Assembly: GCA_002390045.1 (NCBI GenBank)
Contig: DGSB01000018.1
Span: 14,804-34,419, forward strand
Direction: 5' to 3'
DNA length: 19,616 bases
From: Fibrobacter sp. UBA4373
GTDB taxonomy: Bacteria; Fibrobacterota; Fibrobacteria; Fibrobacterales; Fibrobacteraceae
In this document: piece by piece, positions 1 through 6,318 of the stretch
Layout: each line of letters begins with the position of its first letter
Position numbering within the stretch: the first letter of the stretch is position 1
Translations under genes and position numbers: made by a program
Notes under the pieces: model-generated
The model's database searches: none
Told to the model about the DNA's origin: nothing
The model's input: only the letters and a program-made list of their open reading frames with translations

Positions 1-261
1 GAATCCACAACGGCGACGGTTCCGCTTTCTTATGGGGCGGATCCGGAAGGAATCCTTTCGTCGGGTTATATCGGAACTTCGGACTTGACGCTCGGTTCGG
101 GCAATGAAGACGTTTCTTCTATTCGCGTCGTTTTTGCTTCGTCTGCCTATGCGCATATTGTGACGGGCGGAGCGACGATTTTGAACGATCCGGCGAATGG
201 TTACCGTGGGGGAGAAGGCTCTTCCCTGACTCTCGAAAACTTTAGATTGATTTACAAATGA
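1..261 (+). CDS. PCMD-domain secreted protein (3' end only)
   Basis: An open frame runs from the first base of the window to a TGA at 259-261, giving the last 86 residues of a protein that starts outside. It ends with the pattern IRVVFASSAYAHIVTGGATI, then a gap, then SLTLENFRLIYK. This closely parallels the end of the next gene (IRVVMASSALG, then AILYCDEMRLIYE). That shared ending fits the C-terminus of the PCMD (putative carbohydrate metabolism) beta-sandwich domain, which occurs in surface or secreted proteins of the Bacteroidota/Fibrobacterota. The two genes are therefore tandem paralogues, and the next start codon overlaps this stop (ATGA), so they are probably co-transcribed. The substrate is unknown. 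The missing 5' part is expected to hold a signal peptide and Ig-like domains, by analogy with the neighbour. Confidence 0.75.
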   Translation, partial: ESTTATVPLSYGADPEGILSSGYIGTSDLTLGSGNEDVSSIRVVFASSAYAHIVTGGATILNDPANGYRGGEGSSLTLENFRLIYK

Positions 262-2183
262 TGAATAAACTTAATTTGTTAGGAATTCTCTTCTCTGCCA
301 TTCTTTTTGCCGCTTGTACCGCGGACATGGATACGTTTGGCACGTCAGATTACCATACGCTGACAGAAATTCATTTTGCAGAAGAAGCGGAAAATCCGTC
401 TGTTTATGCGATGGAACATAAGATCGTGGTGACGACAGTCGATGTTCCGGATTCCTTAAAAACTTGGGATTCTCTAACGATTTCTGAAATCGATATGAGC
501 CATTTGGCGAGCTTGCATTTGGTGGAGTCCAAGTTCAGCGAATTCCCGACAGATTCTGTAGCGCTGGATTCACTAGCTCTAGAAGTTTCCTATTCCGAAA
601 AAAAATTGAAGGTCGGGAGCAAAATTCGCATTCCGCAAAGCGGTATCGTTTATATTGTCATTGTTTCGGAAAGTGGAATTCCTTCACTTTGGCAGATCGA
701 ATTTGACATCCCGGCTAAAGTCGAAAATTCAAGTTCGAGTGTTTCGGATGATGAAGGCGGCTCGACGTCTTCTGCTTCAAAAAATTCTTCGAGTTCATCG
801 TCAGCAAAGGATTTTTCTAGTTCTGCTTCGGCGACAAGTTCCAGTTCCCGAGCAAAATCCAGTTCCTCGCAATTTGATTCCTATGTCTATTTGGAACTTT
901 TGTTTGCTAATGCGCAAGAGACCCAAGTTTTGGATAGTTCGATCCTTGTTGTGTTCCCGGAAGAAACGGATCTTTCGAAGGTCGTGCTGGATTCTGTTAT
1001 TCTTGCAGAAACCTCGACGATTTCTCCGGATCCTTATTCGGTTTCAGATTGGTCGGAACCTCTGCAATTGACCGTTACGGCTGAAGATGGGAAGAGCCTT
1101 GTTTGGACGGTTAAAACGGCTGTGGCAAATGCGCTCCCTAAAATTACGGAAATCACAGTGGGAAGTGCAAATGTTTCCGGTGAAATCGATCAAACGACAG
1201 GGATGATTTTCTTCCCGATGGATTACACCCAGGACTTGGATTTAAGATCCTTGACGATCCAATCGTTAGTCCTTTCGTCGGGCGCTGTGACCTCCGATAT
1301 CTCTGAAGGAGAAGCCTATAATTTTGCACAAAAAAAGACGGTGACCGTTTCTAATTCGGATGGAAACTTTAAAACATATACCCTCCAGGCTGGATACCAA
1401 TATCCGAATAGCGATTTCAATTCATGGGTTTCGGATGCCTTTGGAAATAAGAATGATGTCAAATATTGGGATAATGGCAACAACTCGGCGATTGCGGCGA
1501 CAAAAACATTAACGGTCAGCGCTGAGAGTGGAACGGTCGTAAAAATGGAGTCCAAAGATGCGAAAATCTTGGGCATTGGACGCTTTGCCAGCGGTAATAT
1601 GCTAATCGCTTACTTTAATCCGAAAAATGTGGCGACTTTGGCGATGACCCAGTATGACGATGGCAACGAATTGATTGATTTTGGAAGACCGTTCTACGGC
1701 CGTCCTCAATATGTCGAATTTGATGTAAAATATGAGGGCTTGGGCGATTCCTGTGACTTGTATGTTCTTTTGGAAAATCGAACGGCAACTGTCAATGAAG
1801 GAAAAAATCAGTATCGCTCTTCGTCGGATGTGAATACTCTGGTGGCGAGCGCCTGGTATAGAGCAAAAACCGTCGAATCCTTGGAGGATCCGGATGTGGT
1901 TTCCATAACGGATGCCGAACGTTCCGGCTATAAAACGATTCGTTTAAAATTGCAGTACGGCAAACCGGATTCGAATTCACCGATTTACAGCTCCAGCGTT
2001 TTTTCAAAGTCTTTGAAAAATAGCGCAGGCATCGATAACCATCTTGTGGAAACGGATGACCCGGATGCGTTTGATGTGACACACATTCGTGTGGTGATGG
2101 CTTCGAGTGCCTTGGGAAATGTGTACAAAGGCTCTGTAGGAGCCATTCTTTACTGCGACGAAATGCGCTTGATTTACGAATAA
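258..2183 (+). CDS. PCMD-domain lipoprotein with polyserine linker
   Basis: A 641-residue exported lipoprotein. The N-terminus MMNKLNLLGILFSAILFAAC is a short signal peptide with the lipid-accepting Cys at residue 20. Residues ~35-155 form a first beta-rich region. Residues ~156-207 are a serine-rich linker with several SSSS runs, typical of Fibrobacter surface proteins. Residues ~208-290 and ~293-377 look like two Ig/cadherin-like repeats, each closing with a strand such as VTAEDGKSLVWTV or VSNSDGNFKTYTL. Residues ~380-641 match the PCMD domain, starting at NSDFNSWVSDAFG and ending MRLIYE. PCMD proteins are thought to bind or act on carbohydrates, but no catalytic residues can be assigned here. 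The start may be ATG 258 or ATG 261; both are in the overlap with the upstream paralogue. The protein probably sits in the outer membrane facing outward. Confidence 0.85.
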   Translation: MMNKLNLLGILFSAILFAACTADMDTFGTSDYHTLTEIHFAEEAENPSVYAMEHKIVVTTVDVPDSLKTWDSLTISEIDMSHLASLHLVESKFSEFPTDSVALDSLALEVSYSEKKLKVGSKIRIPQSGIVYIVIVSESGIPSLWQIEFDIPAKVENSSSSVSDDEGGSTSSASKNSSSSSSAKDFSSSASATSSSSRAKSSSSQFDSYVYLELLFANAQETQVLDSSILVVFPEETDLSKVVLDSVILAETSTISPDPYSVSDWSEPLQLTVTAEDGKSLVWTVKTAVANALPKITEITVGSANVSGEIDQTTGMIFFPMDYTQDLDLRSLTIQSLVLSSGAVTSDISEGEAYNFAQKKTVTVSNSDGNFKTYTLQAGYQYPNSDFNSWVSDAFGNKNDVKYWDNGNNSAIAATKTLTVSAESGTVVKMESKDAKILGIGRFASGNMLIAYFNPKNVATLAMTQYDDGNELIDFGRPFYGRPQYVEFDVKYEGLGDSCDLYVLLENRTATVNEGKNQYRSSSDVNTLVASAWYRAKTVESLEDPDVVSITDAERSGYKTIRLKLQYGKPDSNSPIYSSSVFSKSLKNSAGIDNHLVETDDPDAFDVTHIRVVMASSALGNVYKGSVGAILYCDEMRLIYE

Positions 2184-2193
2184 AGGATTGTCG

Positions 2194-3051
2194 TTAAAAG
2201 GATTCTGCGCGGAATTTTTCGCGACGTTCACGGAGTTCTTCGACAACCGTATAAGGCATTTTCATGCAGTTCGGGCCATAGGGACTGTTTTCGGTGTGAA
2301 AGTCGGAGCCGCCTGTGCCAACGAGATTGTAGCGATCTGCAATTTCTCGATAATGCCTGCCCACGGCACCCTTCTGTGCAGGAGAATAGGTTTCGATCCC
2401 TTTGAGGCCGGCTTCGACCAGGTCCGGAATTAAACTGTCGACGTTGGATTTGTACGGGTGGGCGAGCACCGCAATACCGCCGGCGTTTTCAATCAAGCGG
2501 ATTGTCTGCTGCGGATTTAGACCGCGTTTTTCGACAAAAGCCGGAGCGCCATCGGCGAGGTACTTATTGAATGCTTCGCCGAAGTTTGAAACATATTCTT
2601 CATCGACCAAGGCCATGGCAATATGCGGGCGTCCAACGACTTTTCCTTTGCAGTAAGTCATCACTTTTTCAAAGCTTAGATTGACTCCCAAAGTAGCGAG
2701 TTTTTTGAGAATCGCTTTGGCGCGAGTCACACGTTGCTTGGCGCTTTCTCCGAGTTCTGTGTTCATCGCGAGGTTCGTGGGATCACAGAAATAGCCGAGA
2801 ATGTGGACATCGCGTCCTTGCCAAACGGAAGAAACTTCGATTCCAGGAATGATTTCGATCCCAAGTTCATCTGCGTAAGGTTTGGTGGCGGAATAAGATG
2901 CCAGAGTGTCGTGGTCAGTAACCGAAATGCAGCGGAGTCCCTTTCTTTTGGAAAGCTTGACCACTTCTAGCGGTGTGAGCGAACCGTCCGAAAGGTTCGT
3001 GTGCAGGTGCAAGTCCGCAAAACCTATTTTCTGTTTTGCCGCGTCGGTCAT
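2194..3051 (-). CDS. PHP-domain metal-dependent phosphoesterase (YciV/TrpH type)
   Basis: A 285-residue cytoplasmic PHP-domain protein. The metal ligands of the trinuclear PHP site are in place: DLHLHT (H15, H17), TDHD (D46, H47), the E72 of PGIEV, H83 in DVHILGY, GRPHIA (H143), LAHPY (H198) and GGSDFH (D250, H252). The GRPHIA insert and the length match the YciV/TrpH group, whose E. coli member is a 5'-3' exonuclease acting on short RNA and on 5' ends of rRNA and 3',5'-bisphosphonucleotides. That activity is assumed here by family. The ATG at 3051 overlaps the stop of the upstream gene by 4 bases (ATGA), so the two are translationally coupled. The 3' end meets the PCMD gene convergently, 10 bases apart, with no obvious terminator. 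Confidence 0.9.
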   Translation of the reverse strand: MTDAAKQKIGFADLHLHTNLSDGSLTPLEVVKLSKRKGLRCISVTDHDTLASYSATKPYADELGIEIIPGIEVSSVWQGRDVHILGYFCDPTNLAMNTELGESAKQRVTRAKAILKKLATLGVNLSFEKVMTYCKGKVVGRPHIAMALVDEEYVSNFGEAFNKYLADGAPAFVEKRGLNPQQTIRLIENAGGIAVLAHPYKSNVDSLIPDLVEAGLKGIETYSPAQKGAVGRHYREIADRYNLVGTGGSDFHTENSPYGPNCMKMPYTVVEELRERREKFRAESF

Positions 3052-3626
3052 CTGACAGCCTCTTGGAAAATGGCTGTGAGGGCATCGATTTCTGCCTGGG
3101 CATCATTTGCCGGAATCAGGCTCAAATTGAGTAGCGGGTAAAGATTTTCGCAGTCAAATCCAAAACGGTATGGAATTCCACAGGACTTGCACAGGTAGAG
3201 CATTTGGTACAGGATCGACCGCTGCAAGTAAAAGCTCGCAGTGATATGACGAGCTTTGAGGACTTCTCGTATTTTTTGGAATTCATCTTCTCCGTATCGA
3301 CAGCCTAAAGTGGTGTAATAGAGAACTTCTTGCTGAATCCGATTCGTCTGGAGAAGATTTTCATGGAGCGTGTTGGCCATTAGCAGGACGCCGCTTTTTT
3401 TGATGTGGGCGAGTTTCTGCAAAAAAGGAATGTAATGCGAGACATCTTCCGATGACTCGGGGAGAATCATCAACACGGTCTGATTCGCCGAAAGTTTCAT
3501 CGGATATTCGAAAACTTCGGAAGTTTCCCCGGCCTGTTTGATAAACCAGCGCAATAGCGATTCTTTCGATGCAAACTTTTTCAAGCTGTATCGGAAGCAA
3601 TCTTTAAAATAAAGCGAAGGTTTCAA
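3048..3626 (-). CDS. Small protein resembling the N-terminal half of glycosyltransferase family 9
   Basis: A 192-residue protein that I cannot place with certainty. It begins with TTG (3624-3626), preceded at 7 bases by GGAG (complement of 3634-3637), so TTG is the likely start. It has no signal peptide. The pattern recalls the N-terminal Rossmann domain of heptosyltransferase-like GT9 enzymes: a hydrophobic strand then a loop (TVLMILPESSEDVSHYIPFL, residues ~50-69), a second strand with VLLMAN, and a late segment YRFGFD..NLYPLLNLSL resembling the 'RIGF...PFLN' stretch. The glycine-rich GD motif of true GT9 enzymes and the whole C-terminal sugar-nucleotide domain are absent. It may be a degenerate or single-domain relative, or unrelated. 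It is translationally coupled to the PHP phosphoesterase downstream. Confidence 0.7.
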   Translation of the reverse strand: MKPSLYFKDCFRYSLKKFASKESLLRWFIKQAGETSEVFEYPMKLSANQTVLMILPESSEDVSHYIPFLQKLAHIKKSGVLLMANTLHENLLQTNRIQQEVLYYTTLGCRYGEDEFQKIREVLKARHITASFYLQRSILYQMLYLCKSCGIPYRFGFDCENLYPLLNLSLIPANDAQAEIDALTAIFQEAVR

Positions 3627-3670
3627 AACAAGACTCCAATGTTAGACAAGGAAAATATAAATTTTCGCCA
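3627..3670. promoter_or_regulatory. Divergent promoter region between GT9-like gene and rnhA
   Basis: A 44-base gap separates two genes transcribed away from each other, so it must hold both promoters unless they lie inside coding sequence. It contains AAAATATAAATTTT. Read on the minus strand this gives TATATTTTC (3651-3659), and on the plus strand TAAATTTT (3658-3665). Both resemble the TAnnTTTG -7 element of Bacteroidota-type promoters. A Shine-Dalgarno GGAG is present for the minus-strand gene (3634-3637), but none is clear for the plus-strand gene. Confidence 0.4.
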
Positions 3671-4396
3671 ATGGGAAAAATGAAGTTTTACGCGATAAAA
3701 TCGCCTTCTGTGCAAAAAATTGTCACTTCCTGGCCGGAATGTGAAAAACTGACGCATGGAGTCAAAGGTTGCCTCTTTAAATCGTTTGCAACGCGCCTGG
3801 ATGCGGAAGCATGGCTTTCCGGCGTTTCGGAGACTCATGCAGAAGGTCTGCGGATTTACGTCGACGGCTCGTTTACGCCGGGATTTGACCGTGCTGGCTG
3901 GGCGTTTATCGCTGTGGAAAATGATCAGCAGATTGGAGCTGAAAACGGCGTAACGGATTTACCTGCCGAAAGTCGAAATATCGATGGGGAATTGACGGCG
4001 AGTTTGCACGCCCTTGCTTGGCTCAAAAGAATGGGAAAAACGGGCGTCATCTGTCACGATTATGAAGGGATTGCCCGCTGGGCAAAAGGCGAATGGAAGG
4101 CGAACAAGCCGATCGCTATCCGTTATAAGGAAGCGGTCAAGGAATTCCCGAACGCGAAGTTCGAAAAGGTTCCCGCCCATTCCGGCGTCAAGTGGAACGA
4201 AGCGGTGGATCAGCTCGCCAAAAAGGCGATTGCCGATTGCCAAGCCCGAGAAAAAGCGGCAAAGATGGCAAAGACAGCTAAACCGGCAACTCCGGCTGCC
4301 GCAAAACCCGTTGTAAAGACCGTCGAAGTCCCTGCGCAAATAAAAACGCCGGAACGAATGCCTTCGCCCGGCGAATCTTTAGACTTGTTCGGCTAA
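3671..4396 (+). CDS. rnhA: Ribonuclease HI with N-terminal hybrid-binding domain
   Basis: Cleaves the RNA strand of RNA-DNA hybrids such as R-loops and primers, in the cytoplasm. Residues ~4-52 form the small hybrid-binding (caulimovirus VI/viroplasmin-like) domain, with W21 and the FKSFATRLDAEAWL helix. Residues ~60-188 form the RNase H fold with all four acidic catalytic residues: D65 (YVDGS), E107 (DGELTA), D130 (CHDYEG) and D180 (NEAVDQLAKKA). The CHDYEGIARWAKGEW stretch is like that of Bacillus halodurans-type RNase H1. The last ~50 residues are a Lys/Ala/Pro-rich, probably disordered tail ending SLDLFG, which resembles a beta-clamp-binding peptide. Numbering is from ATG 3671; ATG 3680 (MKFYAIK) is an equally good start. 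The gene converges on aguA with two bases between the stops. Confidence 0.92.
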   Translation: MGKMKFYAIKSPSVQKIVTSWPECEKLTHGVKGCLFKSFATRLDAEAWLSGVSETHAEGLRIYVDGSFTPGFDRAGWAFIAVENDQQIGAENGVTDLPAESRNIDGELTASLHALAWLKRMGKTGVICHDYEGIARWAKGEWKANKPIAIRYKEAVKEFPNAKFEKVPAHSGVKWNEAVDQLAKKAIADCQAREKAAKMAKTAKPATPAAAKPVVKTVEVPAQIKTPERMPSPGESLDLFG

Positions 4397-4398
4397 AA

Positions 4399-5409
4399 TC
4401 AGTTTTCCTGCTTGCTGATGCAGTGCAGGCTTCCGCCCTGACGGATAACCGTCGTGGCGTCGATGCCGATGATTTCCCGCTTCGGGTAAACCTTCTTGAA
4501 GTAGGCTTCGGCTTTTTTGTCAAATTCTTCTTCATACTTCGGATACACAAGCGCCCCGTTCAAATAGATAAAGTTCATATAAGACGCCGGGAGCGTGCCG
4601 CGTCCGAGCTTTTTTTGCGTCGGAATTTGGACGGTATCGACACGGGCCTTGGAGCCGTAATGACGCTTTAGCCAGGTTTCCAAAATGGTCTTATTGCGGA
4701 GAAGCGGCTTGAAGTTCACCTTGGTCTGGTCTTCTTCCCAAGCCATCACGACACGTGTTTTCGAAATAAAGCGGACCGCGTTGTCGATGTGGCCGTCCGT
4801 GTGGTCGCCGGCAAGGCCTTCCGGAAGAACGAGCAGATCCTTGAGGCCGAGCGCTTCTTTCAACGCTTCTTCGACGTGCTTCAATTCCTTTTTGGGATTG
4901 CGATGCTTGCCGACGAGGCAGGGGAGCGTAGTGATTCCAAGACCGTCATCATTGACTTCGATGGCTCCGCCTTCAAAGATATACGGGTATTCCTTGACGG
5001 CGAATTTTTTCTTTTTGGCGATGGCGAACGGAATCTTTTCGTCTTTGCTCCATGGAGGGAACTTGGCGCCCCAGGCGTTGAACTGGAACTTGACGATCTT
5101 TTCTTTGCCTGTTTCGTTGTAAACGAAGAACGGACCGTAGTCGCGGATCCAAACGTCATCGGTTTCCATAGGGATGAACTTTGGCTTGAATTTTGCCTTG
5201 GCGAAAATTTTCTTTTGGTCTGCGGGCAGAACAAAGTCCAATGGAACGAGGACATTTACCGGCTGAAAGCGCGAGCAGATTTCGATCAGTTCAAAGTAGA
5301 ACGCGAAAATCTTTTCGCGATTTTTACCACGCCAGTTTTGCGTGTTGTGCGGAAATGAAAGCCAAATGGATTTTTGGGTTTCCCATTCGGCAGGGTAGTG
5401 CAAATTCAT
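4399..5409 (-). CDS. aguA: Agmatine deiminase
   Basis: Hydrolyses agmatine to N-carbamoylputrescine and ammonia, the first step of the arginine-decarboxylase route to putrescine. The 336-residue protein is of the PAD_porph/guanidino-modifying fold. Visible signatures are TDDVWIRDYGPFF (residues 83-95, substrate-binding Asp and Trp), FEGGAIEV (145-152), GDHTDGHIDN (201-210, with catalytic H207), LPASYMNFIYLNG near 275, and the C-terminal GGSLHCISKQE whose C330 is the nucleophile that forms the amidino-thioether intermediate. Length is slightly below the ~350-370 usual for the family, but nothing essential is missing. Its ATG overlaps the aguB stop by 4 bases, so it is the second gene of a coupled pair. 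Some PAD_porph proteins act on peptidyl-arginine, but the aguB partner favours agmatine. Confidence 0.93.
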   Translation of the reverse strand: MNLHYPAEWETQKSIWLSFPHNTQNWRGKNREKIFAFYFELIEICSRFQPVNVLVPLDFVLPADQKKIFAKAKFKPKFIPMETDDVWIRDYGPFFVYNETGKEKIVKFQFNAWGAKFPPWSKDEKIPFAIAKKKKFAVKEYPYIFEGGAIEVNDDGLGITTLPCLVGKHRNPKKELKHVEEALKEALGLKDLLVLPEGLAGDHTDGHIDNAVRFISKTRVVMAWEEDQTKVNFKPLLRNKTILETWLKRHYGSKARVDTVQIPTQKKLGRGTLPASYMNFIYLNGALVYPKYEEEFDKKAEAYFKKVYPKREIIGIDATTVIRQGGSLHCISKQEN

Positions 5410-6272
5410 GGCGTGTCCCAGGTTTTGAGGATGTCTTTATAAAGGTCTGTACGGCGGTCGCGGAAGTGCGGCCACCAGCGACGGTTGAATTCAATTTCCG
5501 AAAGATCGATTTCCGTGATGGAAGAACCGAGGAAGTCAGACTTCAAATCTTCGATAATGTATCCGTCCGGAGCGCTCACAAAGGAATGTCCCCAGAAAGT
5601 CAAATCGCCTTCCGTACCGATACGGTTTGCGGCGACGACAAAAAGACGGTTCGCAATCGCATGACCGCGCATCACCGTCATCCAGCTGTCCTTTTGACGT
5701 TCATAAAGGGAAGTCGGTTCCTTGCAGTCCCAACCGATGGCGGTCGGGTAAATCAAAACGTCTGCGCCTTTGAGCGCGTTAATGCGGGCTGCTTCCGGGA
5801 ACCATTGATCCCAGCAAATAAGAACACCGAGTTTTCCTGCGGAAGTCTGGATGGGTTCAAAGCCGGTGTCGCCCGGAGCAAAGTAGTACTTTTCATAAAA
5901 GCCCGGATCGTCAGGGATATGGCTTTTGCGATAAAGGCCCGCGATACTTCCGTCACGTTCAAAAACATAGGCGCTGTTGTAATAAATTCCGCGGGCGCGT
6001 TTTTCAAAAAACGGGAAAACGACAACGGCGTTCAGTTCCTTGGCGATGCTTTGCCATTCGCTTACCAGGGCATCGTTCTTTTCGATGGCCCAGTCAAAGC
6101 CCTTTTCGCCTTCTTCGATCGGAAAATACGGGGTGTGGTAAAGTTCCGGAAGAACGAGAATGTCGAGTTTGGAATCTTTCAGCTTTTTGGCTTCGGATAC
6201 ATACCAGGAGTTGGTCGCTTCGGTCGTGCCGAACCATTTGCCTTGTAACGTTGCTATGCGGAGTTCTTTCAT
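5406..6272 (-). CDS. aguB: N-carbamoylputrescine amidase
   Basis: Hydrolyses N-carbamoylputrescine to putrescine, CO2 and ammonia, completing the path begun by agmatine deiminase. The 288-residue carbon-nitrogen hydrolase (nitrilase superfamily) carries the Glu-Lys-Cys triad: E43 in LPELYHTPYF, K116 in YRKSHIPDD and C153 in LICWDQWFPEAAR. The PGFYEKYYFAPGD stretch after the Lys is characteristic of the AguB branch. A Shine-Dalgarno-like AAAGG lies just before the ATG at 6272. Upstream on the minus strand is CTATTTTCTAATTTT, a candidate promoter element. The stop overlaps the aguA start (ATGA). No arginine decarboxylase or transporter is in view. Confidence 0.94.
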   Translation of the reverse strand: MKELRIATLQGKWFGTTEATNSWYVSEAKKLKDSKLDILVLPELYHTPYFPIEEGEKGFDWAIEKNDALVSEWQSIAKELNAVVVFPFFEKRARGIYYNSAYVFERDGSIAGLYRKSHIPDDPGFYEKYYFAPGDTGFEPIQTSAGKLGVLICWDQWFPEAARINALKGADVLIYPTAIGWDCKEPTSLYERQKDSWMTVMRGHAIANRLFVVAANRIGTEGDLTFWGHSFVSAPDGYIIEDLKSDFLGSSITEIDLSEIEFNRRWWPHFRDRRTDLYKDILKTWDTP

Positions 6273-6318
6273 ACCTTTAAAATTAGAAAATAGAAAGCAT
6301 TTATCTATATTTTTTGAT
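6273..6318. promoter_or_regulatory. Divergent promoter region between aguB and the SGNH lipoprotein gene
   Basis: A 46-base AT-rich gap between divergent genes. On the plus strand TATATTTTTTG (6306-6316) lies three bases before the ATG at 6319, close to the Bacteroidota-like TAnnTTTG element. On the minus strand CTATTTTCTAATTTTA precedes aguB. No Shine-Dalgarno sequence is visible before 6319. If TATATTTTTTG is a true promoter element the transcript leader would be very short or absent. The transcription start is unverified. Confidence 0.4.

Noticed and set aside
726..880. Serine-rich repeat considered as a tandem DNA repeat or CRISPR-like array
   Set aside because: Codons vary (TCG, TCT, TCC, AGT, AGC, TCA) and units are irregular; it is a protein linker, not a DNA repeat.
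5193..6248. A 351-codon open frame on the plus strand opposite aguB
   Set aside because: It lies antisense to aguA/aguB, whose catalytic motifs are unambiguous. Its translation has no recognisable domain and reads as a shadow of the real coding frame.
6160..6318. A longer N-terminus for the AlgJ-like gene, starting at 6160
   Set aside because: It would overlap divergent aguB by more than 100 bases and place a lipoprotein signal peptide in the middle of the protein.
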